This document shows, piece after piece, positions 55,497-64,000 of a stretch of DNA of 64,000 nt. Made by a program: the position numbers and the translations under genes. Within the stretch, counting starts at the first letter, position 1. The number at the start of each line of letters is the position of its first letter. Source of the stretch: Stromatinia cepivora. Its lineage: Eukaryota > Ascomycota > Leotiomycetes > Helotiales > Sclerotiniaceae. Where the stretch lies: contig RCTD01000001.1 in NCBI GenBank assembly GCA_014898415.1, positions 3,782,001-3,846,000 on the forward strand, given 5' to 3'. The notes below the pieces were generated by a model, which saw only the letters and a list, made by a program, of their open reading frames with translations, was not told the DNA's origin and did no database searches.

Positions 55497-56895
55497 ATAG
55501 GTTTTAATGAGGTATATTATTCTATTCTGATGTTTATATCTGGTTGATTTTCTTTCGTGTGTTTGCTTGGATCACCAGGTTTGTGCGTGTGGAATAGCAT
55601 TGGTACTTCAATACTTTAAAGCAGATGCCCGGCAATTTCATGATACCCTCTTCGAGACTTTGAGCATATCCGAAGTACGGGTACCAATATTAAGGGAGAT
55701 AATAGAGCTACCATAATTTTCAACAGTAAAAGAGTGAAAGAGTATGTTTAGCGAGAAGTTAAAGGAGAGCTAGCAGTCCTAACGTATGATGCCCCCTCAT
55801 TTGCATGATGAAATGCTTCACTTCATCCCCTCACATGTTTAGAGCCTCAACTACCTTACTATTCGTATGAAATTCTAAATATCCTAATGTATCGAGCGTT
55901 ATTATACATATGCTCATCCGGCAACAGGCCAGGCTAGTCATCTGATGCCTTTCATCGTCACGATTAATTCCATGAAATCGCCCAAGCTAGGTAATTTGGA
56001 ACGTGCACTCTAATACTATGAAACTAATATTTTCTTCCCGCTATCTTTCTCCAGAAACCTCAACGAAAAGAAGAAACTATTGGTTCATGGAGCCAAGCTG
56101 GGGTAGGTATTGAGTGTGAAGCTGATTCCGAGGACAACTTTAGATCAGGTCATATTTCCCTCGAAATATGTAATCATAAAGTTATCACTTCAATGAATAT
56201 TATCATTATTTGACAACGAGAACGTCGAAATATTAACGGCAATAACCAACGAAAAATTACATGCGCTGCCAGAAAAAACAATACATACTCTATGGGATCA
56301 AGCTACTCGATCCAATCGTACCCATTACCAATTCTGAGCATTGCAATTGATATTATAATAACACACGATAAGTTCAAATTCTTTCTTTATATGCTGGAAT
56401 AAAGTCTGAATGTACCCATGTATCAAGAAGAAAGAAAACGAGAGTGTAGTATATATAAGTTTCAGAGACCTCTGGCGCCACAAAATTGCTAGGTGAATTC
56501 ATTGTTGCCATCTAAGATTGCGATACAACGTTAATACTGAGGATATGTTGTACGCATACGACCCATTCGGCGATGATCTCTCATTCCGAGTATAAAAACA
56601 GTATCAAAAGGTCAGAGAGAAGAACAAGTCAAAAAAAAAAATAGTTCCTTAGAAAGAAAACAGAATTGGGGAAAGGGGTATAGACTCGTTACGATGAAAT
56701 ATACTTGACACGTGGTTGGCTGATTTCAGCTCAGCTCGACACTTTCTTCTTCTAGACTGCTAGCTTCTGGTTCCATTCTTGCTCATATACATACTAGGTC
56801 TCTATCGTATTGCTTATCTCGCAATACTTCATTCAAATTCGAATTCCCTCCATCATTTAATCAATCTTGATTGAACCAGCTCTCCAAATCCCAAC
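55497..56895. other. Intergenic, no supported gene
   Basis: 3' flank of prp18 followed by AT-rich spacer. No domain-bearing frames were found. Confidence 0.35.
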
Positions 56896-56898
56896 AAT

Positions 56899-57590
56899 AT
56901 GCTCGCATCAGCCTCTTACTTCTTATGTATCCTTCTTGCGATAATCCTGGTTTTCATCACCATCAATTCAATCTGATGATAGTCGCGATAGAGACTCACT
57001 AGGAAGCATCAAAGATACATCCCCATCATCAGCTGAAGATAAAATCTCGAATTCTCCTATCCATCTTCAACTTACAGGTCCATGCCCAACAGCTCCGAAG
57101 CGATGATGCTCTTGACGTCCACTACCAAGGACCCTACAAGTCCTATTCAATTCCGATGCGAAGCGACAACATTATTCACTATGAATGGCAACGAGGTCTT
57201 ACTTACAGGCTGTCGTTGCTGCCTACTCCCACTCCCCATGCACATGTCATGTCTCAATCATGATTGTCGTGCTCCCACTGAGACGAGGCGATGTGCATCC
57301 GAGGAGTTAGCAGGATGTACTTGTGAGACGAACGAGGATCGGACAGCAAGATTTCAAAGAAATTTTCGGGCGGAAGATGCAACTATATTGGTTGATGGAG
57401 AGGTGGAGGAGGATCTGATTGAAGTCAACGATGATGGTCTTTTGGATGTCCAGTGAAGCACGCAAACTCTTCCACCTACAGCGAGGCCTACAGTATCTGC
57501 TGGTTCATATCAAATTGGACAGGAGCATAAAATTGGTTTAACGGCATTTCCGACAATGGGATTTGTTCAACAAGCATTTCATATCACGTG
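56899..57590 (+). pseudogene. Cysteine-rich secreted protein remnant (plus-strand copy)
   Basis: At 56,899 a short frame reads MLASASYFLCILLAIILVF, a plausible signal peptide, and stops soon after. At 57,082-57,456 a frame contains a cysteine framework (C-x-CC, C, C, C, C-x-C) followed by EEDLIEVNDDGLLDVQ and a TGA stop. The same frame then stays open to 57,589 (PPTARPTVSAG, then GFVQQAFHIT). The cysteine spacing closely matches the minus-strand copy at about 58,400-58,530, so the two are relatives. I could not splice the parts into one intact protein, and the stop inside the homologous region suggests decay. A real short effector-like gene is an alternative. The function of the family is unknown. 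Confidence 0.4.
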
Positions 57591-57798
57591 AGATACGCAA
57601 TCTGCACAAGTGGATGTTCTTGTGGCATACTAAGTGGACAAAAGGCTACTATTTAACAGCAACTTTTGGTTGGACAATAAATCAAAAACCTGCAAAAAAA
57701 CATGCTCCTGGAGTGCATCAAATTTCTTAATCGAGTTCGCATACCTTAACCTGCTACTAGCCTCGATCATATAAACTCGATGTTGCAGACTATGGACA

Positions 57799-58782
57799 TG
57801 GACCACAGAAGGGAGCGCCACACCTGCAGAACGTATTAGTATTTGCTTCGTTCTTACTAATTGAAAGGAATCACGCGATTTCCGGAAAGTAAAAGGAAAG
57901 AGGAAATGAATATCAAAATAGAGGACTTTCTTACCAAAGAGGATCACAAGATTTCTTCGTCGTTGTGGTTGGGGGTGGGGGAGGTGGAGTGGTGATAGAG
58001 GGTGAAGTTGTGGTTGGGGGTGATGGTGGTTGGGATGTTGGGGCCCCATTGCAGTAGTTTCCTGATATCTGCGACCAACCGGTTGGTGTAAAGTCAAAAG
58101 GATTAGTTAAGTATTATAACGGCGTGGCTATCTCTGAAGTTCCCCAAGTCATGTCGTATATTGATGGCCCGCATGTGCACCAGCATTGGGTTGGGTCCAT
58201 CTTGACATTAATGGCGAGAGGAATGAACGTCGTGGTAACGAATGAACGATCTGTTGATGCTACAGACCATCCTGGAATATTTAAGTAATCCGCATGCCAT
58301 ATAGTAGTAAAAACATATGCGGCAACGGACGAAATAGAGGATACATCAGTTAATCCGGTGCTGTCAGCGTCGCCTACTTCGATAAGCCCATCATGATCAT
58401 CTGCAACAACTTCGCAGCCACACTTATCCCACTTCGGTGCTGTACATGCTTGTTTGTTGGTTCCTAAGCAATTGCTGTCGGTACAATCAGGAGGGTCGCT
58501 AGCGCAACATAAACAACCCTTGATGGCTCCAGATGCAGAGCACTAAGAATTCCCATTCTACAATTGTTCTTAGTATAATTAGGATGACCAAAAACTTTAT
58601 CACTAAAATGGAATGGGAAGGGAAAATAAAACTTATATCGCCACCACACTCAGTATGCGTACACAAAGGAGGTTCGTTGGGACAATTTTGGACCTCATCA
58701 CAAGGATAGCCTGCGTCAGTACCATTAGAGCAAAGTCCGACGTCATCTGCTCCACCACAAGTTTTGACACTCCTCCTTTGGA
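57799..58782 (-). pseudogene. Cysteine-rich secreted protein remnant (minus-strand copy) with in-frame stop
   Basis: The upstream segment (about 58,640-58,775) reads CGGADDVGLCSNGTDAGYPC, then NCPNEPPLCTHTECGG. The next (about 58,120-58,540) reads GCLCCASDPPDC, then CLGTNKQAC and KWDKCGCEV, ending with QCWCTCGPSIYDMTWG. The frame then meets TAA at about 58,113 but stays open beyond it (YLTNPFDFTPTGWSQ, a Pro/Thr linker and KKSCDPLW). A spliced final exon (57,829-57,867 region) adds WCGAPFCGPCP and a stop. Because plausible protein continues after the TAA, it looks like a point mutation, CAA to TAA. The junction between the first two segments also lacks clean splice sites. Many cysteines and a Thr/Pro linker suggest a secreted wall-associated protein. 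Function unknown. Confidence 0.45.
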
Positions 58783-61700
58783 TTTAACTAGCATTGTGGT
58801 TTAGGGTTGTTGGTGTTAAATCAAACATGAGACCGCGAGTTCACCCCTTCTTTTTTCGTGACTTATGGAAACGACTAGATGGAAGATCGAGCATATGAAT
58901 GAACATAAGATTTAAAACCTATATCAGCCACATTTCGAGCCATGAATTTTCATCTCGAAACTTGTGATTCTCGTGTCTATAACACAGATTTCATCTATTC
59001 CTACGCTATTCTGGGAAAATTAAACCTTCGATACCATCCTTGCATAATACTAATAGCATTTTCTTCCGGGTAGCTGCACTATACCCATCCACCGCGTCCG
59101 ATGAGCCAGGGCCAGCTCCTTGGAGATCAATGGGGCGACGAATTCAATCCAGATGACGGCATCGCGATAGGTGAAATATCTTCTAATAGGCATAGCGACA
59201 CAGTTGAAAAAATCAGTAATGATTTCAACAGGCTGATGGAGAATGAGTATATGTGGACCTCGATACTGAATACCACAATATTGAGAAGCAGGATCCTGTT
59301 ATTTGTGATTAACAGCTTGCTAAGTTGGTCCAACCGCAACGACGATAGCACAGATGATAATTGGCAGATGACGGCCGGTGATTCAATAACACAAGCTTTG
59401 AAAACTCCTACTATAGTAAGTGGCTTCGAACTTTCTTTTCTTCACCAAGTTGGTGGTTGTACTCGTCATCCCATAGTCTCGTTTTTGAATTGCACTTGGT
59501 CAGAAATCTTTGGTACTGGCTTATCGAAGAATGGAACTGGAGCGAGAATCGTCTGAAAGTTATCTTCAGTCAGATTGTGTACCGGGAAAAAGGAAGGACT
59601 GTTGCCCAAGAAATTCCGACAAGCCCAGAAGCATTTTAGAGCGTCGAGAATGGTGACGGTGTCCTTGATGAGCTCTTAGATCCATTCAACGGAGCGGTAG
59701 ATAGTGTTTCTCATGCAGTAGTCGTGGTCAAAATATTAGGTTGGGAATTGCTTGCCAACTTCGAACATGTTCATGTAATGGCGGCCAGTTGAGGAAGATG
59801 AGGACGTGAATAATGTGTTTTCTCGCCCGAGAAACATAAGGTAATGCTACGACATAATGGAGCGTTGCAGGGCCATTTCCAAATTCCTGAAGCCACGTGC
59901 CCGCGAACGTTTTTAAGGGACTGCGTGGCCGTATGCGCGGTTATCGCAACATCGGGCCTTAAAAAGATATGGAATCTTTGAGTGGGACTACTCAATAACC
60001 CACTTAAGAAAGATAAGGATATGTTAACTGATAGATTGACGCTTGAGCTTCAGGCTAATGTGCTACTTTCTTATTCTAAGCAGAATCGCAATGCGAATGA
60101 GCAGACTTTGATTAAATTTGATTCTTATTGGCCTAGGAGCTATCCACACTTGGATTTTAGATTCATTGCTAATGGCAGTTGGTGATAAGACGATCAATCA
60201 AAGGCCAAGCTTGAGTCAGAGGCGTAGTATTCGTGCAGGCTAATAGATGTAATGAAGGCGTTTGACTTTTTGGCGGGGTCGAGAGAAGATGGAGGACTGG
60301 TGGGTGCTGGAGGTAATCGGAGGAGACGAAGGACTTAGGAAACTGGCATGACCGAATTGGGTTCGGGCGTCTGCTTCTGACTTGAATACATTTGATGTAG
60401 ATAAAAATGATCACAATTATTACGAAGTTGGTTTGAACTGAAGCTATTCTAATTGATACCACTGGAAACCTAATCGTTGATTGCTGATGCCAGACACTAG
60501 TCGGTGAATCATCTTTAGATCCAAAGCAATAAGGTAGGACAATGATCAAGACATAGCTAGAATACTCGAAGAACAATAGATTGTACATCATTGTGCCCAA
60601 TATTGCCCAATCTTAAAACATTTCTGACAGTTGGACAAATGAACATCATCGCCAACCCTCCTTCTCAAGAACTACTCAGAAAGGATTTAGGAGAAATTCT
60701 CAAGCTCCAAACAATTTTCAAACGAAATCATTCCATACGTCCCGGACTAAGCCTATCCATAACATACTTCTTTTATCTGGATGCCCACCAGATAATTGGG
60801 GCCAAAGCAAGAAAACTAGTCTGTGCTCCAAGCTCGAACATTCGAAAGAGACCCAGCTTAAGTGTATGTTTATATCTTCAATCGAACAGAAAACTGCCAC
60901 AACTGCAGGAATTCTATCATACATACAGTCGATAAGTATGTGGGATGCCAGCTGCACATACATACATGTACTCCGTATATGTGAGTAAGAAATCGTTCAC
61001 GAAACAGAACCAAAAATATCCACTTGGACCCCTCTCGTTCGTTCTAAAATGGGGATGGAGACATCCCTCCATACTGGAGAATTCTGGAGGTTTGAATTAG
61101 CTGACTTTCCTTGTTCATTTTCTGTGCGTTTTCATTTTATAGTGGATACCTTAACTTACCTGGGTAGAAATAAACTACTACTGTCGGTGAGCTATGCAGT
61201 GCAGTGTGTGCGCATACTCCATACAGCGGCTTGAGATAACCTGGTCCTGAACCATACAGTTGTGAAGGATGGTAAAGTTACGCCACCTAAAATCATTTGT
61301 CGGGCTTGCAGATAAGGCGTTGAATTGGGCTTGAGACATACATGAATGAATACATGAATGCATGAACGAAATTGATAAAAGATTAAAAAAAAAAATTGGA
61401 TGAAGGGGTCTTTTTGATTGACTCGACGGAAAGTTCAATTTTTGATGAGTTTTGGTCTTCTAGATCCAAAAGAAGAATTATCCTTCATCCTTCATCCCTC
61501 ATCCTTCATCCGTTGATGTTATGTTCATGCTGTCAGAAGACTGACTATCATATTTGCAAATTGATTATGAAAATAGAAATTAATTGATAGACAGTGGGGT
61601 AAAAAGCATTAATGGGATGGATGGGAATCATGAAAGTGCGTACCACACAAACAGCACAACCAAAAAATGACAAGGATTTTAAATGTAAATGCGGGCGGGT

Positions 61701-61980
61701 CAAAAATGGATCTGGAGTGGTTCACCGTGGTCTCCATCTCAACGCATCATTGTGGAACTCATCTCCAACGCAGAGATAACTCAACGAGAAAGAAGTTCAT
61801 AAAAGTTATCAAAATTAGTTTGATGAAGGAGGCAAATAGAGGTAGGTAGTACGTGGCAGCTTGTTAATATGATGAAAAGGTTAATGTTGTTCTTATCTTT
61901 GACAAATGGTGTTTTATTATACTTCTCCCCATGTTTGGGCTTTGGGAATGAATAACAGTAGGAATGATATTGGAGGGGTT
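58783..61980. other. Intergenic with one unexplained open frame
   Basis: The frame 59,101-59,556 (plus, 151 codons) is the longest. It contains QLLGDQWGDEFNPDDGIAIG and a hydrophobic stretch (ILLFVINSLLSW) but no domain I recognise. Fragments in other frames continue to about 60,180 without an assemblable gene, so this may be another decayed gene. The rest holds nothing supported. Confidence 0.3.
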
Positions 61981-61983
61981 GAA

Positions 61984-62050
61984 GTGTAAGGTGTGAGGTG
62001 TGAGGGGTGAGGGGTGAGGTGTGAGGTGTGAGGTGTGAGGTGTGAGGGGT
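61984..62050. repeat. 7-bp minisatellite (GTGTGAG)n
   Basis: About nine copies alternating between GTGTGAG and GGGTGAG. Confidence 0.9.
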
Positions 62051-62156
62051 AAAAAAGGAAGAAGTGAATTGCCAACGAGCAACGAGTAGTCGAATATGAA
62101 TAAATTTCTTTCCTTTCCCTTTCATCTTGTCTTTTCGTCTCGTCTTGATTTCAAGC

Positions 62157-62372
62157 TACTGTATCTACTGTATCTACTTTATCTACTTCATACTTCACTA
62201 CTTCACTTACTTCATACTTCACCTACTTCACTACTTCACTTACTTCATACTTCACTACTTCACTTACTTCATACTTCACCTACTTCACTACTTCACTTAC
62301 TTCATACTTCATACTTCACCTACTTCACCTACTTTATCTACCTAGTACTTCACTACTTCACTTACTTCATCG
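62157..62372. repeat. Compound CT/A-rich minisatellite (TACTTCA-type units)
   Basis: About 215 bp of nested repeats built from ACTTCATACTTCAC, TACTTCACC and TACTTCACT units. It lies about 330 bp upstream of the glycogenin start codon and gives artificial Leu/His/Thr or Tyr/Phe-rich frames. Confidence 0.9.
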
Positions 62373-62696
62373 TCTTGTGACACCTAACTTTCTCTCTTAC
62401 CGCCAGCAAATTCCCTGTAATTTCATCTTCCCACTATAATCCTCTTCCCCTCCCCCAGCATTTCCAACTTTACTGTTATCTCTTTTTTAACCGAATGCCT
62501 GTACCCGTCCGTCATACCTCCACTAACCTTGATAAGCTTATTACTTACATTTATTCCACCAACTTTCTAAAATCTCCCTCTTCCTACTTTTTTCTACACA
62601 CATTACATCTACAATTTTTGTACGAATTCGGTAGCTTGTCGGAATATCTAGGACTTCCTTTTTTATAACTCAAAACAGTCCTCATATATTCAGACA

Positions 62697-64000
62697 ATGG
62701 CTTCCCAAGGCGAAGATGTTTATGCAACGGTAAGTCATCACCATAGCAAGAGAAAAAATGGGATGATACTGATGATTTTGTGATAGCTTCTTTTGACCGA
62801 CACCTACCTTCCAGGTATGTTTTATGACATTAAACCTGTCGGAAATTACTAACTAAACTTTCAAATAAGGTGCTCTTGTATTGGCACATTCTTTACGAGA
62901 TGCTGCCACTACCAAGAAAATCGCAGTGCTCGTCACTACTGATTCGGTGACACCTGAGAGTATGGCTGAGCTCCAGGTAAGTTTTTAATCTATGTAATCT
63001 TCGACCTATTCTAATACATATTTCTAGAGAAACTTCGACTTCGTCATTCCTGTCGACCGAGTAGTCAACCAATCTCCAGCCAACCTTGACCTCATGGGTC
63101 GTCCCGACCTCCATTCTACCTTTACAAAAATTACACTATGGAAACAAACACAATTCCGAAGAATAGTTTACATGGATGCCGATATGGTGGCTCTTCGCGC
63201 ACCAGACGAGTTGTTCGCTCTGCCAGACCCATTTTCCGCTGCACCCGATATTGGATGGCCAGACATCTTCAACACCGGTCTTATGGTCTTGGACCCAAAC
63301 ATGGGTGATTACTATGCTTTGGAAGCAATGGCACGCAGAGGAATTTCCTTCGATGGAGCCGATCAAGGTTTACTCAACATGCATTTCAAGAACACGTTTA
63401 ACCGTTTGAGCTTTACTTACAACGTCACCCCTTCTGCTCATTACCAGTATCTCCCAGCATTTCAACATTTCCAATCGAGCATTAGTGCCGCTCACTTCAT
63501 CGGAACGGATAAGCCATGGAAAGTAGGAAGACAAGCGAGTATCGGAGCCACACCTTACCACCAGATGACCGGAAGATGGTGGGCAGTTTATGATAAACAT
63601 TACAAGCAAACCGTAAGCTTGGTTCCCGCAACCACGGAGGAAACTAATTTTTTTCAGTCGGCTACCGGAACCCCCAACGGAGGAGCACCCCTTATTGTAC
63701 AATACCTTGTTTTTGGGGAATTCCAGCCCAAGACCCAAGAGGACCATTCCCAAGGAGCCCAGTGTGAGACATTTCAACATATTACTGCCATTGATGATAC
63801 TACTACTACAGCAGACGAACCAATCCATGAATATACAGAAACAACTTTTGAAAAAGAAGAAGCTTATGATCCCCCAGTACAGGCAAAATTGGACCAATCT
63901 CGGAACCGGGCATTCTCATATTCACCATGGGATGCCAGCAAGTGAGTCTTATTGTTGGACATGGTAAGAATTAGCTAACCTTTTGTAGAGCACCACCGCC
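62697..64000 (+). CDS. Glycogenin, GT8 glucosyltransferase (3' end beyond window)
   Basis: Exons are 62697-62729, 62787-62814, 62870-62976, 63028-63612, 63658-63941 and 63989 onward, all in phase. Glycogenin primes glycogen synthesis by glucosylating its own tyrosine from UDP-glucose. The GT8 fold is clear: VYATLLLTDTYLPGALVLAH at the N-terminus, the Mn-binding DxD in VYMDADM (Asp106, Asp108), NTGLMVLDP, DGADQGLLN and the C-terminal HFIGTDKPWK lobe. The 45-nt intron 63613-63657 is a multiple of three without a stop, so the region also reads through; I infer splicing from GTAAGC, CTAAT and TTTTTTTCAG. After the catalytic domain an acidic linker begins and continues past the window. Two minisatellites lie in the upstream region. 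Confidence 0.93.

Noticed and set aside
59101..59556. 151-codon plus-strand frame
   Set aside because: No recognisable domain; neighbouring fragments are in different frames and could not be spliced. Possibly a decayed gene, but too weak to call.
62096..62380. Leu/His/Thr- and Tyr/Phe-rich frames
   Set aside because: They translate the TACTTCA-type minisatellite in the glycogenin upstream region.

Overview
This window is eukaryotic and almost certainly from a filamentous ascomycete (Pezizomycotina). Genes are split by many short introns (44-180 nt) with GTAAGT/GTATGT-like donors and CTAAC/CTGAC branch points. There is a CFEM GPI-anchored protein, a fungal NB-ARC/TPR (STAND) receptor, a fungal patatin-domain lipase, a spliced tRNA-Ser, and MITE-like elements. 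The family content (kinase-like proteins with an N-terminal nuclease-like half, CFEM, GNAT remnants) and the AT-rich spacers would suit a Leotiomycete, but this placement is inference. The exon models below were spliced by eye and checked for phase.

Left part (1-22.6 kb): a BTB/POZ-domain gene runs off the left edge. It is followed by an amidohydrolase_2 family enzyme, a 750-bp foldback MITE with pogo/Fot1-like ends and TA duplications, a CFEM GPI protein, an 11-exon STAND receptor of 975 aa, and a large serine-rich CRIB-motif protein, which probably binds Cdc42/Rac. All of these genes are on the minus strand. Between them lie AT-rich or simple-repeat spacers, including a 22-copy hexanucleotide array.

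Middle part (22.6-42.6 kb): a block of about 10.8 kb has no convincing gene. It holds several short tandem repeats and, near its right end, a 461-bp hAT-like MITE with an 8-bp target-site duplication. Then come an 823-aa protein joining a coiled coil, a putative PD-(D/E)XK-like region and a kinase-like domain, a double-chromodomain/AT-hook protein, and a decayed GNAT acetyltransferase.

Right part (42.6-64 kb) is denser and mostly housekeeping. It has a patatin-like triacylglycerol lipase, the COPII GTPase Sar1 (six exons), tRNA-Ser(GCU) with a 17-nt intron, a glutathione S-transferase divergent from a small complex I subunit, and SAP18 divergent from the splicing factor Prp18. Two tail-to-tail remnants of a cysteine-rich protein family follow, at least one with an in-frame stop. 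Glycogenin runs off the right edge, preceded by two minisatellites.

Functionally the window combines conserved core genes (secretion, splicing/chromatin, respiration, lipid and glycogen metabolism) with accessory genes typical of fungal recognition and conflict (STAND receptor, nuclease/kinase-like fusion, CFEM protein, cysteine-rich secreted remnants).
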